64,000 bases of DNA from Cryptomeria japonica (GCF_030272615.1 NC_081407.1:375203018-375267017); one strand, 5' to 3'; shown: positions 11,389-26,190, numbered from the stretch's first letter. The notes: generated by a model not told the origin, from the sequence alone. Numbers and translations are program-made.

Positions 11389-12437
11389 TGTTAGGTCCTA
11401 GAGGCAACTGAGAGGGGGGGTGAATCAGTTGACTAATATTATTTAAACCAAAACAACTTAACCAAATTATTAGTTAATACTGGTGAACCAGTCTGTTATA
11501 CCGGTGGATAGTTTTAACAGATAAATGTAATATCAGCAAAGAATAATGCATGAAACAAAAAGACAAAGTCATCCACAACACATAACACCAATATTTGTAC
11601 GTGGAAACCCTGTAAGGGTAAAAACCATGGTGGGAAACCTTACCCACAATCAGATGATACTACTGTAGATAGTAAGTGTACATAAATGGGGTCTGCAAAT
11701 GCAGAAAGGCCAAGCGCCTAGAGCTCACTGCTCAATCACAAATGGGAGTCACACTGACTACAATTGGATGGTTAAATCCAATAGAAATGTACTGCTCAAA
11801 GTAGCATCTTCATATGCTTGATTCAGTACCGATGTAGTTTTGATATGCTTTCACAAAAACCTAGCTTCACCTTCAAATGAAGTCTGCATGTATAGCTCTG
11901 CTTAATCTTGCATATACCTTCCCTCAAATTTATTTCGCATTCCACACATGATCTTTACAAATAAGATCTTACATTTATACCATAACCTAAGACCAATTTT
12001 AGTAGGTTGGCTCTACAAGATATTACAATAAATCATTTACAAAAAATACAATATCCGATGCAATAACTGATTCAACATGTCGGCTTAATGTATTTATAAC
12101 AATAATTAATCATCTCCATAGCATGTCGTGCTGATCTGGAAAAGATAAACCTGCTGGTGCATAACCTAGACCTATTTGCCGGTAACAACAAATATGCAAA
12201 TACAAATATGCCAATATCCTATTCTCCAAGTTAAGATGTCCAATTGATGTCTTCGACATTACCGAGTGTTTTCCATGCTATTCCAAGTGTCGGTGATCAT
12301 TATATCCTGTCGGTGTGCCATATACTGGTGACTGTGCAAAAGTCACTTGCTTACCGGTGAATGTTGCTGGATCTCCAAAGCGCTAGAGTTTTAGTAGGTG
12401 TTGACATCAATGACAAAACCATACCAAAATACCAACA
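11389..12437 (-). repeat. 5' LTR of copia B
   Basis: 1049 bp, TGTTAGG to CCAACA on the + strand. Differences from 5811-6860 are mostly transitions. Confidence 0.93.
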
Positions 12438-12442
12438 GTAGA

Positions 12443-12680
12443 TAGACAGATGATAATTGAACATGAGAGGAAGAGGCAAACAAATAGATAGAAAGATAGA
12501 GAAAGGTAGAGGGGAGATAAAGTTAGAAAGGGGTAGGGAGATAGAGAGGGAGAGATAGATATAGAAGAATAGGGAAAGTGGGAGATAGAGAAAGATATAG
12601 AAGATGAGATAGAGTGATAGTAGATAGAGATATAATGTGATATAGAGAGAAGGAGAGAGGGAGAGAAATAGTGGGACAAA
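12443..12680. repeat. GA-rich low-complexity tract (right part)
   Basis: Continuation of the tract at 4986-5805 on the far side of copia B, with the same TAGATAGA/GAGGGAGA units. It fades into (AAAAT)n at about 12690. Confidence 0.88.
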
Positions 12681-13594
12681 TTAATAATTAAAATAAAATA
12701 AAATAAAATAAAATAAATGTAAAGTTTAAACATATCAAAATCTAAAAATAAATATAAATAACAAATTAAAAATCTAATATTAAATCTATTAAATTAATAA
12801 ATAATTAAAATATATATATTGAAACCTTATTATTTACACATATATTAAATATAAATTATAATACTTTAAATCTCTCATTTGATTAATATGTATTATTTTA
12901 TATAATAATTATTAAAATTTTAAAAATGAAAATAATGTTTAAAAAGTTTTAAATATGAAATCAATAACTATTTATACGATATTTATATATATTATAAGTA
13001 AAATAAATAAATAAAACTAAATTTAAAAAGTTATGTTTTATTAATAAGATAAAGAATTAGTTCAAGTTAGCATAAAAAGTAAAAATGCAGTACGTATCAT
13101 GCAAGGTTACAAAGAAAAGGCAAATTCATTTTTATTGTCAAAGCACGTAACGTCTTTAATGTTTATTCTTCACTTATTACGAGAAGCACTCGTCGATGAG
13201 AATATCATTAGGTAAAAAAGAAAACGATAAAAATCCAATGAAATGAAGAGCAAGGCAGGCAAACGCTTTTAATGCGAAAAGAGAGAAAATTGGCAGGAAA
13301 GATCCAACGACAGTCAACGCCCCAATGGTCTTGCATCTTTTTCCAGTATTGTTGACCATTGGATGTGGAAATCAGCTTGTTTCACTTCATAGTAGGGAAC
13401 GCCTTCGGCGTAAAAAGGTGTCAAATGTTAATTAGAGAAAAATTTGGTTTATTGTTTTTGCATATATTTATTTAATATATGAGGTCAATTCATAAGTCAT
13501 TTAGAAAATGATGTTGTTTGTGCAAGAAAATTCTAAACTCAAGAAGATAGTCAGGCTCAATTAGCAATAGACCCATGTTATGTTTGCAATAGGG
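12681..13594. other. AT-rich intergenic stretch
   Basis: Opens with a short (AAATA)n run. To about 13040 it is extremely AT-rich, then mixed sequence. I see no gene, RNA or repeat with support. Confidence 0.5.
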
Positions 13595-14658
<1,064 letters not shown>

Positions 14659-15193
14659 AAATAAAATTAAAATAGTTACTAATTGTTTGAAAAAGAGGAA
14701 GGAGATTGGGATGGTGTGCGTGCGGGGGTTCTTGGGCGACCGAGATAGGGTTTCAAGGCCCTAGCTCGTTGGTGGTTTAGTTGTAGGTGCGGTGGGGGAG
14801 GGTTGTGCAGGGCATCAGGGGAGTGTTGCGGCAGCGGGGGTTGTGCTGGGTTCGGTTGTGGGTGTGGGGGGAGCAATGGGGGTTGGTAGATAGGGCTTAG
14901 GCTGCGCGGGGACTGGGCTTTGGTTGCGCGAGGGTGAAGCTTAGGCTGCACAGGAGCGGGGCTTTGAATGCGCAAGGGTGGGGCTCCAACTTGCTATGGC
15001 TCGTGGGTTTCCTGTGAGCCTGGGGGTGTCTGTTGGCCCCTTCTTTTGGTGGTGCTTGAGTGAGGTGGTGTCTTGGGTGTCGTGCCTCCTTGAGTGGCCC
15101 TTTTGGGGTGTGGGTTCTTGGCCCTCGTGTTTAATTTTTTTTGGTGCTTCGATGTCGAGTTTTGGTGGTGAGGCCTTGTACGTTGCGCCGGCC

Positions 15194-16579
15194 ATGGATT
15201 TCCGTGCTGCGGTGGGCTCAAAACCCCCACTTCAGAGTATGAAGAATTTTAACAATAATATTTTCTCATCAGATTCTAGGCTTGGGAGCGCTGGTAGCTC
15301 TCACATTATGAAGATTAATGGTTGTCTGAAGAGATGTAGTGAGAGGCCGAAGCTAGTTATTCCTCCTGAGATGATAGCTGAAGACATTGAATATTTTTCA
15401 AAACACTCGTTATACTGCAAGTTTTTGGGAATGAGGGTTTCCTTACAGTTTTTGAAAAACTGGGCACAACAGACTTGGGCACCGGAATGGGAAATGGGGA
15501 TTATGTTGTTGGAAAATAACTACTTCATGGTCACTTTCAATTGCATGGAGGATCGCAATAGGGTCTTTGAAGGAGGCCCGTATTTTTACAACCAGGTGGG
15601 TTTGTTCATCAAACCTTGGCATGCGGGGTTTAATCCTTCTAAGGATCTCCCAAATAGGGTTCCAGTGTGGGTTTGGTTACCACGTTTTCTTATGGAATAT
15701 TGTCGGGAGGATGTGCTATGGGTGCTTGCTACTCTGATTGGGAGGCCAGTGGGATCTTCAATGCAAACCCTAGGGAGAAAGGCAACAACCCTTGCGCGTA
15801 TCTGTGTTGAAATTGATCTTAGTAAACCATTGCCAGATGCTATAGATATGTGTGTAGGCTCTTATTCTTGGGTTCAACAGTTAGATTATGAGACTTTACC
15901 ATTTTGATGTTGTCTGTGTCATGAGTATGGTCATTTACAGCGTAAGTACCGTAGATATAAACCGGCGGTGCGTCAACCTCAGCAGTCAGACCCAAGCCTA
16001 GATAGGGATGAGAAAGGGAAAGCTGCCATGTTGGTCAAGGTTGAGGGTGCTGATGGTTTTGTCTCAGTTACGACAAAGAATAGGAACTGAGGACAAAAGA
16101 TGTCCTTACAGGAGAGACAGGAGGAGGATTCCTTCAACAAATTTGAGGTCCTGGATGATCTTGGCCACTAGGAAGTAAATTTGGGGTTAACTCCTTTGGA
16201 TCATGGTGCATCAGGGGGGGCTCCGAAAAGAGTAATTGAGGACTCTACCCAGACCCTGCTAGTGGTTGGAAGCCAACAAATGGAGATGAATCAGCCAGTA
16301 GGGGTCCAGTTGGGGCTTACTCCTAGTTTTGAGGTGAATTTGGTTGAGGGGGAGGGTTCTCTGATAGATTTGAAATTGGAACTGGCTAGGGTGAAAAGTA
16401 ATAAGTCCTCCGCTCACTTGGGGCTGCATCAGAAAGATATTAAGAAAAGTGCTTTAGAGAAGAGCTCAAAGGTTGGCAGAAAGAAGGATCTGGATAAGAT
16501 CAAATTGATGGGGGAGAACTTGGTTGAGTTAGGGTCAGTGAAGACTTTGGATTCTCACTTTTCCAATCCCCCAAAATGA
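15194..16579 (+). pseudogene. LINE 1 ORF1 (DUF4283 / zinc-knuckle nucleic-acid-binding protein)
   Basis: From ATG 15194 (MDFRAAVGSKPP) the frame carries a DUF4283-type domain, recognised by YFSKHSLYCKFLG, FKxx-like ENNYFMVTFNCMEDR and GPYFYNQVGLFIKPW, then VWVWLPRFLMEYC and the ARICVEIDLSKPLP segment typical of plant LINE ORF1. A CCHC knuckle follows (CLCHEYGHLQRKY); its last cysteine position reads Tyr. Stops TGA 15905-15907, TGA near 16088 and TAG near 16169 interrupt it. The tail is low-complexity and ends NPPK-TGA at 16577-16579, overlapping the ORF2 start. An ATG at 14978 in the same frame opens a longer reading, but its first 72 residues look like translated 5' UTR. Confidence 0.85.
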
Positions 16580-19500
16580 TTGTACTTTCATGGAATGTGA
16601 GGGGCTTGAACAGTGGCCCTAGACAAAATGTTGTTTGGGATTTAATTAGGAATCATTCACCTGATGTCCTAATTTTGCAAGAAACTAAACTTTCAGTGGA
16701 GAGTATGATGGGTCTAGTGCCAAAGCTATGGGGGCGAGGCGAGTGTCAGTGTGTTGGGGCAGCTGGTTCCTCTGAAGGGGTGGCCTGTCTTTGGAACCCT
16801 TTAAGATTTTGCCCTGTCTGGTGGGTTGCCTCTAGATCTTCTTTATCCGGGGTTATTTCTAGTCTTGAGACTGGAAAGTTCATCTTGTTTTCTAACATCT
16901 ATGCCCCTACAGATTTTCAGAGTAAGCAACACTTATGGTCTCAGATTTCTTGTATGCAAAGGTTGGCCCCTTTTCATCCTTGGATTATGGCAAGAGACTT
17001 CAATGCCATTCTTGAGTTGAGTGAAAAGAGGGGGGGTTTCATGTGGTAGGAACCTTCTTCTTTCCCTTTTCAGGATAGTATATCCTTGTTGCAGCTCGTT
17101 GACATTAAGTCGGGCAATGGTTTGTTCACTTGGAACAATTGGAGGGTGGGAGAGTATTGGAATGCAGAGAGGTTGGATCATTTTCTGGCCTCTAGTTTTT
17201 GGATTGGTGGAGGGTAGCCCACAAGTACTGAGATTCTTGACTGGAGAGGGTCAGATCACTAGCCCAACAAGATGGTTTCTTCTTCGGCTTGGGTAGCTCG
17301 CTCTCCTTTCAAATTCCCACTTATGTGGCTTCAGGATCCCACTTTGCAAGTTCTTGTAGCAGAGTGGTGGAGGAATGTGAGGTCGACCTTTGGCACTACC
17401 ATGTACTCTTTTTCCAAGAAGTTACAATTTGTTAAGTTTCAGCTTAAACAGTGGAACCGACAGGGATTCGGGAATATTTTTCATGCTAAGAAAGTTGCTC
17501 AACTTGTGCTGAATGGGATCACCAGTGAAATCAGAGAGCATGGGGTGTCTGAGGAATTTCTTAGGAAGGAGGATAGGGCTTTCAAGGTGGTTGAGGAATT
17601 GGAGCTGAGGGAAGAAATATAATGGAAGTAGAGAGCTCGTATTGATTGGCTGAAGGAGGGGGACAAGAACACTACTTTCTTCTTCAACTCAGTGAAAGAA
17701 AGAAGACATGGAAATTCCATCCCTGTTGTAGTTAATGATAGAGGTGATCAGTGCTTATCCTTGCAGGAGATCTCTAGGGAGTTGTTACAGTTTTTTTAGG
17801 CCCTCTTCAGGAAGGACCCCCTGGGGGAATTGGTGGCGGGAAATCAGGTTCTTTCTTGCATTCTTTCTTTGGTCATGGGTGAGATGAATGAGCAGATTTT
17901 GTGTCCTATTTTTTTGGATGAACTTTAGAGGATTGTCTTTCACATGAGGAAAGGAAAAGCTCTTGGATCGGATGGGCTCCCGGTTGAATTCTTTCAAGAG
18001 TTCTAGGATACTATCAAATTGGATTTATTGGATGTAGTCTGGGAGTCCCAGAGGAATAAGCAAATGCTTTGGCTATTGAATATGACTTTCATTGCTCTAA
18101 TCCCCAAGTGTGATGGGGCCAATTGCGCTCTATCTCTCTCTGCAATGTGATTTATAATATCATCTCTAAGCTGATAGCGGATAGATTGAAGAAGTGCCTG
18201 GGGAATGTTATCTCTAAGGAGCAGAGTGGATTTGTGGAAGGGCGCCAAATTTTGGATGGTGTGGTCATTGCGACAGAGACCATTCATTCTATGGCTTCAT
18301 CCAAGGAAAAAGCTATATTTATCAAGCTGGATATGGCTAAGGTGTACGATAGAGTTCGGTGGTTCTTCCTTCAGAAGATCCTCAGGGCTTTTGGTTTTGT
18401 GGATGAGTGGATCCAGTGGGTTATGAGTTGTGTTACGTCTACTTCTTTCTTTGTGCTTATCAATGGAGACCATACTGAGCTATTTGGTGCTTCTAGGGGT
18501 CTTCGCCAGGGGGACCCCCTCTCCCCTTATTTATTCATTCTTCTAGCTGAGGGTCTGGGGAGGCTGATTAAGCATAATGTGGGGTTGGGTTTTATTCAGG
18601 GTTGGAGATGGGGTAATGAATTGCAGCTGCAGTCTTATTTGCAGTTTGTGGATGACACGACCCTTATGGAGCTGACTCGGGTCAGAGAAGCTACTAATCT
18701 GTGTAAGGTCTTAGATGTTTATCTTGCGGCCTCAGGCCAGTTGATCAATGAGGATAAATCTTTTATCCTCTTTTTCAACAAACTTGTAACTATTCAAAGG
18801 AGGATTGCTCTTATCTTGAGATTCCAGGTTGGCTCTTTGCCCTTGATTTATTTGGGTAATCCTATTTCTCTTGGCAACCCTCCTAGGGAGTCTTGACAGG
18901 GTATTTTGGATAAATTTCGCACGAAGGTTGAACACTGGACTTATAGATGGCTATCCTTTGCTGGAGGGTTCAACTAATTTAGTTAGTGATTCAGGCTCTT
19001 TCAATCTATCGATGTATGCTTCATGTGGCTCCTAAGTGGTTCTTTAAGGGTTTGGATTCTCTGGTTAGGCAATTCTTATGGGCAAGCAATCTTTGAGTCT
19101 GGTGTGTAGCCCAAAGCAGTTGGGGGGGCTTGGTTTAAGGCAGCCTATTCTTTTTGAGGAAGTGTTGGCTGCTAAATTATATTGGAGGTGGTGTGTGGAG
19201 CAGGATCGAGGTTGGGCCAAGATTTTGGCCAACAAATATATGCAGAGGATCCTGAGGGAGGAAATCCCTAGATATTTGCTTGAGGGAAAGGGCTCATTGA
19301 TCTGGTATACTCTCAAAAGGGGGGCTTCTCTCATTAAGGCTAGGCTTTTTTGGATTTGCAGAAGGGGGGAAGAGGTCCTTTTCTGGAATGACTATTGGGA
19401 TGGATATCCTCCCATCATTGAGCAGTTTCCTCACCTTGGGAATCTGTGCCAGAGGTTTTTGGAGGCGGGATGGTCAAGGGTGGGTGGCTTTAAGGTTGTT

Positions 19501-20808
19501 TATAGGTGTGGTCGGTTGGAGTTGGAGTGGTGGAAGGATCCTAATGAGTGGTCGGTTGCTGGGATGGAGGAAGAGTGTGCTGAGTTGCATGGCATTTTGG
19601 TGAGTAGACACTATAGCTCCCTCAAGGGAAGGGATGGGCTTGCTTGGTCTCGAAATCCTAAGGGCATTTTTATTGTGGCTAGTGGATACCGTGAATTGTT
19701 GAACCGAAGACTTGAGGGAGGAGAGGTGAACTGGTGGAAACAGGCGTGGAATAATGTTTCTTGGTCAAAGTGTAACTGCTTTGCTTGGACTTTGGATTTG
19801 AATAGATGTCTAACCTGGGACAATATCTACAAGCAGGGATTCTTGGGGCCTTCTATTTGTGCTTTGTCTGGTAATGGAAAGGAAGATTCCTCACACCTGT
19901 TCTTCAAATGCCCCTTCTCTATACTTATTTGGCATTAATGGTGGGGGGTGTGGAAGCATCCTTGTGTCCACGCGGATTCTCTAAATGAGTTCTGGAGTAG
20001 TTTGGGCAGACCTCCTATCTTGTCCTCCTTCCTCCAGACTATCTGGTATATTGGGCCCATCTTCATTCTGTGGTAGATCTAGCTTGAGAGGAAAAGGAGA
20101 ATTTTTCATGAGGTCAGATTGTTTGTTCAACAGGTTTGGAATAGGATCATTGCTATGATTTGGGAGACAGTGGAAGCTAAATGTGAGGTAAATTTTCCAC
20201 TGAGTAGAGAGGAGACATAAATTGTGAGTAGGCTTGGCCTGCAGGAGTTGTCTCTTAGCTCAACTTGTGTCAAGAGAGGTAGATGGACTACGAAGAAGGT
20301 GCAAAGGGTGGGAAGGTGGATATCCCCTCAGCATGGGATTATCAAGATTAACATTGATGGCTCATCTAGGGGTAACCCAGGCCCTGCTGGAGTTGGTGGA
20401 GTTGGCAGGAATAGTAGGGGGGAGGTAGTTTTCCTCTTTTCTCTGCTTAAAGGGAGGCAGTCTAATAATTTTATGGAGGGAGTTGCGATTCTCTATGCCC
20501 TAGAGCAAGCTTGGGAGTTGGGATGAAGGAAGGTGATTTGTGAATCAAATTCACAAATTATTGTTAACTTGTTGAATGAGCAGAAGGTGAATGGGATCGA
20601 ATAGCAGTTGGCAGGGATTGTTCAACAGATTCTCCAAATTAGTTCTTTAATGGAGCAGGTGTCTTTCATCCATATCCCTCGAGAATGGAAGAGAGCAGCT
20701 GATTGTTTGGCCAAGTGGGCCTTAGAACATGGTAGTGATTGGAAAGTTGAAGGTTGGGATCATCTCTCTGGGGATTACTCTCAGGACTTGCAGAAGTTTT
20801 TTTACTGA
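16576..20808 (+). pseudogene. LINE 1 ORF2: endonuclease, reverse transcriptase, RNase H
   Basis: About 1410 codons. The APE-type endonuclease starts at ATG 16576 (MIVLSWNVRGLN), with LQETK, FSNIYAPTDF, DFNAI and a late SDH. The reverse transcriptase covers about 17600-18900: KGKALGSDGLPVEFF, ISLCNVIYNIISK, GFVEGRQILDGV, KLDMAKVYDRVRW, GLRQGDPLSPYLFIL and the catalytic FVDDTTLM in place of the usual FADD. A zf-RVT region ends near 19938 (SHLFFKCPFSILIWH). RNase H closes it: INIDGSSRGNPGPAG, MEGVAILYALEQAW, a third acidic site reading ESNS instead of ESDS, and AADCLAKWA. The frame shifts near 18120 and again between 18970 and 19078. Many stops occur, mostly TAG (e.g. 17047, 17215, 17260). Inactive. 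Confidence 0.92.
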
Positions 20809-20955
20809 GGACATGGATGGTTATGAAGTTCGATGAAGTGGAGATGGTTTGTTGGTTCTTTTCTGGGGCGTTGGGGCTTTGGCTCTCTTTGTAATTTTTG
20901 TGATTGAGTTTCAATAAATTTTTTACCCCTTTTATTCCAAAATAAAATTAAAATA

Positions 20956-21240
20956 AAAAATGTAAAGTATTTTGTCAATAAAATATAACAATTTTTTATT
21001 TGCTCATTTTTTTGTTAGATATATTTATAATATTATTTAGAGTAAAAAAAAAAAGCCAGTGAATAATTATACTTTCTAGTAGCAAAGGCTTATGGCAAAC
21101 AACACCACTCAAATCAGATTTTGCTTCCATCCAAAAACATTTTATACCCTAATTCACTTCATTGACATAAATTGACAGCCAAAAATTTTGACGTGACACT
21201 AATTTAAAATGCAATAGGTCTCCCTTCATATTTTTATTAC
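20956..21240. other. AT-rich sequence between LINE 1 and the hairpin
   Basis: No ORF or repeat is recognised. Confidence 0.5.
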
Positions 21241-21321
21241 ATGATCCATCGTCGGAATGAAAGAATTAGTGAAGATGATTTTTGTTCATTAACTAATTCT
21301 CTCATTCTAATGATGGATCAT
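21241..21321. repeat. 81-bp imperfect hairpin containing the recurrent core
   Basis: Arms 21241-21270 and 21292-21321 are 30 nt each and pair with four mismatches around a 21-nt loop. Arm 2 read in reverse contains ATGATCCATCATTAGAATGA, 18 of 20 identical to the core found at about 47270 and 53775. No TSD was recognised. Confidence 0.8.
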
Positions 21322-24300
21322 ATAGTATGAATGAAACAATGGTGATGAGAAACATTATACACAATTCCAAGTCAAAAAGATGCGAATTAACATAACAAAC
21401 TATGAAAATTCCATGACTTTAATCCCTCCATAATCACCTATTGAAATTCAAATCATTTGGTACTGTCATTGACATATGTTTGCACCAAAAAATTTCTTCA
21501 ACATTAATGAAATATGCATTTGAGTATGTAATTGATCTCAGTGTAATCATAAATTGATTTAACTTGTACTTTTGACAGGCTTAACAAGAAGCCAAGTCTT
21601 ATTCTATTCATTGTCTTTCTTGTTATTATTAGTTCCTTCCTGCAAGGACTATAGCAGAGGCCTCTTTTGTTAACTGGTAATTAATCTAATTACAATGGGA
21701 GAATCAGAAACCATTATTTACAAATATTTTTGTCTTCCCTAATGTCCGCTTGTTCAACTTGCATATTATTTAAGCAAAATGTTTTAAGCAAATTTTGTGG
21801 CGATCTCTGATTGCCATTGCACGCAGATGACAGAGGCATTCAGAGCTATTCATAGGTTCCCATAAGAGAGAACGCATGATTAACGAAGGTTGGCAGATCT
21901 TGGGGTATTTGCTTCTGAAAATTGCAGGGCAGGGAAAATTTGAATTTTTTTAAGCATACTCATATTGGACAGGTTACGGTTCCAGGCTGTCAGGACAGGG
22001 TTGTAGGACATTAAGTAAGGGTTGCCATCGTCTGATTGGGGTTTCAGATTACTTGCAGATGTATTCTGCAATATCAATGCTAGAGAACACACTTCTCCCA
22101 ATGCACTGCTCTTAGCGCTTTGGAGGATTGGAGAGGTTTCAAGGCAAAAGTTATTTGCATATTTTTCGATTTTTGTAGGGAGTGCAGCGAGGGAGAAATT
22201 TTAGGGCAGCATTTAACTAACAATTAAAATTTAACAGTTTAACCAATCAAAATTCTAAATTTCCTCACTTAAATTTTATCTGCAATGTTTACCATATCTA
22301 AATTATTAACATTTTAACCGTTTATAATGATAATTTTATTTTATTGAATGCTAATGATTCATTAGTAAAATTTAATATTCATAGGTTCTGATTTGACAGT
22401 ACATAGGCATTCGCATCTATCACCGTTGACGGTACCAGTTGTAGTCTATGCCACATCGATAGGTAAAGCAGTTTGCAAAATAATAGGAAATTTATTGATG
22501 TATTGGGCCACTGGTGATGGATAAAAAGAATAGTTCCCTTCTAATTAATTGATTGAAAATCCTGGGAAATTTTCTCCATTAAGACACATCCCCCGCGATA
22601 AAGAGGATGAGCTTGGGTAATATGTTGATTTAACACATCTGTGCAACACTACATGATGAATCATGTTATTTTTGTGATAAAACCTGTCTTTAAAATGCTC
22701 TCTGATCATTGCATCGAGATTGTATCCACTGATAGAAAACAATGTGCTACCATAGACAAACTAAATCAAAAGAATTGTGATGAAGATGGTTAGCATGAGA
22801 AAAGTTCATCAAGGAGGGCAGATACATAGAACCAATAAATAGATTAATCCTCCACATATATAATGTTCCTAAAGTAATTGAAATCTCAAAAATGCCAATA
22901 TTATACTCACATCAACGACGTAAGTTTAAATATTATGAAGGTCTCTTAATTAAACCTCTGCTCTGCAGTATCAAGAGTACGCAAGATAAAAGTGAATAGA
23001 AGCGGTAATGAAAGGGTAGAGCTCCTGGTCTGCTCCAGGAGCCAATTCCATCACTCAACTCCATGAATATCTTTCTCGCCCAAAAATTTTCTACAATGGC
23101 AGGCGCAGCCATCCATTCATGTGTTGTACATTTTGACACTTACATTAATAACTCCGGAATCAACAACACCATCCTTCCCTTATTAAATAATTTATTAATA
23201 TTATAATATGGTTTTTATGATTATAATATCATTCATATGCAATACTTTTAAGATTAATAGTGATTTCAGTAATACTAATAATAATATTGGAACCGGTAGC
23301 TAATTGTTGTCTTGGGACATTTTGGGGGCCACCGAAATTATATTGGTGGTATCTTTTCACCAAACCTATTAATCTACCACAAAACCAAAACTGTTCTTCC
23401 AAGCATTGGCAGGAACTACGCTGCCCTTGTTATATTAATACAACTGAGATCTTGTGGATTTCGATTTCAGTAACTCCAAGCATTTTTCACCATGTCAGGC
23501 ATGCAATAGTTGTTCATGGGTGATTGGGTTTAAATAAAGTAAAATTACGAATACATATAGAAGTTTGATCTTATTAGGTTTTATAAGGAATAGAAAGGTG
23601 GAACAAGAATCATTGTTGTGGATATTGTTGGAACAACACTATCTAAAGGCAGGATTATCTGGTTTACAATTAAAAATGTGTTTTAGAGGATGTATTGGGA
23701 TTATGTTTGCAGGAGACAAAGCAAGAAGACAAACTTCCGTTTGCAGATAATCAAGGAAAAGCAACATGCTAGGCTTGATTAGATTCCTAGTAACTGCTTT
23801 CGAAATGGTTCTATGACCTCACTAGGAAACTTAGACTGATTATAAATCAAATCTTGTGTAGATCAAAAGATTTTTTTATTATAAAGCAAGCTTTTGAATC
23901 TCATAGTTTTCGTACACGGTTTTATTCTTCAAATCTATGGGTTGCAATGCACTTTTTTATTCTACTTTTTTTTAGATCAAATTGTGACATCTTTTCTAAT
24001 ATTAAATAGCCACTTAAAAGTGCTACTGAAGGTTTCATGCAACAAATAGATGTACTCTTCAAGCATGAATTGATTTGTGAAATAAAACATTTGATCTAAA
24101 TGCTAGATTGATATTCCACATTTAATTATATGATTTGTATTAGGATTTTGTGGATGAGCTTATTGTTCATGCAAATTTGGGTAAAGTTTCTCTAAATGTA
24201 AATAGGAATCCACTTGCCTACCTTCAAGATTTAAAACTTTGTCTACATGTGGAAAACATATTGAACATTTGTTAGAGACATGTTTGTTCTTTGTATTCTT

Positions 24301-26102
24301 ACAATGTGTTAAGGCTATCTATTGTACACTTTTGTTAATGAAATTTCTGATTTCAATACAAGGAATCCAAGTAGTATTAGGTTAGTATTCTTGCAATTGT
24401 TCTTTTTCTTGATTCATTTTCTTTGATTAAAGCTTCAAATATTTTTCAAGCACATTTTTTTCTTGTAATTTCTAGAGCTATTGTTGTTGAATCAATACCT
24501 ACTTATGTTGAGTTGACATTGGGGCCATCATTGAGCCAACATGTATGAATATTTGAGTATGTTGTTAAGCTTTACAAAAATCATTCTTCCCTTAACAATG
24601 TTGTTGATGATTATGATTGTCTAGAGAGTCATGCATTATAATTTCTTGTCTAATTAAGAAAAGGAATTTACAAATTGAGCTTGGTGTAAGTTTTGATTCT
24701 TTGTTAGATCTAATGTAGAATGAAGAGGATTGCATTCCCCAACATAAGTGATTTGGTTCCCATCTACATTTAAGTTCTATCATAGAGAAGTTAAAATTGC
24801 TTGCAACCTCTTTGCGTTAACGATTAAATATTTTGCATGATATAGAGTTACCGATTTATAGAAATGATAAAACAAATTTGTCAACCAATTCTGATTCTAG
24901 ACTAAGAGTTTTGAATTTAGATAAAAAAACCTATGGAGAAGATTTAAAATAATTTGAATAACATTTGATTTGGTAATGCAAATTTCAATGTTTCTTACTA
25001 ATTATATTATATCCCAATTTGGACTCCCTTGGAAGAATTCATAATTTTGAGTAAGATACAACCATTTTAATTTACTTTTCCTTTTGAATGTAAAATATAG
25101 GTCTCAAGTATAATTTAATGCACATTTTAACTTAGCATCAAAGTTTCTTTTATAGAGTTTATGTCTTTACATATAGTATACCACATATTTTGATCTACCA
25201 TATTTATGGATGATTCTAAATGTAACTTTCAATTCCATATCAAACACAAAATAATTTATTTTCAAGTAGCATGCAATGTGACACAACATAGTTATCTTTG
25301 GTATAGCGCTTGGACTGAGAACATGAAAACAAATTTTTTTGGATGCCTTTTTGTTGTTGGGAATATAGTCCTCACTAATGACCATCTTTGGCAATAAAAA
25401 ATCTAAGGAATATTGAAATTATTGTTGCCCATTCTCATTAAGGTATACAACACCCACTATATTCTTCATTAGAAGAGTAGTAAAATGTTTTATACATGGG
25501 CATTTATACATTTTGTTATTCTATAGCCTCCCAAATATCATTCAAAATATATAATATTGTCAGCATAATTATTGCACCTCCTTTTGGTTTAAGTGCTAAT
25601 TTATGTGAATTAGGATAGATGTTGAAACTTTTTAATTCAAATATTATAATATAAATCCTTTTTTTTGAATGACAATAATAATTTTGGTATTTTATTTTAA
25701 TATACAAAGTAGACACAATTTTTTTTTTTTAATATTATCTTTTAAACCTATTTTAGAAAAGTGAGGGGTCTGTCAAACTACTTATTAAGTAAGCTGCTGT
25801 AAAAAAATTGGGAGTGATTTGAAATTTCCATGTAAGATTTTGAGAAGCACTAAGTGAGGGTGCACAACTACTGAGTCCTCTTCCCTTATTCACCCTCATA
25901 ATACACTTGCATTTGGTGACTTGTTGATCCTGAAATTGTTTCTGTGGTCCTTGCTTCTCATGGCTATTGTTGAAATTAGTGATCACCAGTGTTTAAGGAG
26001 TTTACCATTAATTTTTAGACAGATTAAAAACAATACTGAAAAGCTAAAGTTTAAAAAAGAAATAACATATACTTAAATACATAATTTTTATAGGAACTAA
26101 TA
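21322..26102. other. AT-rich intergenic DNA, no recognised gene
   Basis: 4.8 kb of AT-rich sequence. Short open frames on both strands lack motifs and look random. I see no LTR, TIR or tandem array. Degraded transposon remnants are likely but not identifiable by eye. Confidence 0.45.
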
Positions 26103-26190
26103 AGCTAGTGCTCCTCACACAAAGAGAGCTAGTGCTACTCCTGACCGAAAGAGAGCTAGTGCTCCTCACACAAACAAACTACATATATAA
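26103..26190. repeat. Three-copy minisatellite beside the BURP gene
   Basis: Units of about 25-29 bp sharing GAGAGCTAGTGCTCCTCACA-like sequence occur three times just downstream of the BURP stop codon. They may lie in its 3' UTR. Confidence 0.75.

Larger units (their letters stand above)
5811..12437 (-). mobile_element. Full-length Ty1/copia retrotransposon B
   Basis: A complete 6.63-kb element in minus orientation: two LTRs of about 1.05 kb, a primer-binding site, gag-pol and a polypurine tract. The 5-bp TSD GTAGA is seen at 5806-5810 and 12438-12442. By eye the two LTRs differ at roughly 5-6% of sites, clearly more than the LTRs of copia C, so this is the older insertion of the two. It landed in a GA-rich tract. 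Its gag-pol carries stops and at least one frameshift, so it is not autonomous. Confidence 0.95.
14675..20939 (+). mobile_element. L1-type LINE 1, full length
   Basis: A 6.27-kb non-LTR retrotransposon with a GC-rich 5' region (about 14690-15190), ORF1, ORF2 and an AATAAA near 20912 shortly before the end. A 16-bp direct repeat AAATAAAATTAAAATA flanks it at 14659-14674 and 20940-20955. Because it is A/T-only in an A/T-rich setting, I treat the TSD as probable. Both ORFs are full length but contain stops and two compensating shifts, so it is an old but complete copy. Confidence 0.9.

Noticed and set aside
12407..12733. 108-codon minus-strand open frame
   Set aside because: It spans the end of the copia B LTR and the GA tract, so it cannot be a gene older than the insertion.
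14679..15230. Minus-strand Pro-rich open frames over the LINE 1 5' region
   Set aside because: They are antisense to the 5' UTR and the ORF1 start; composition follows local GC content.
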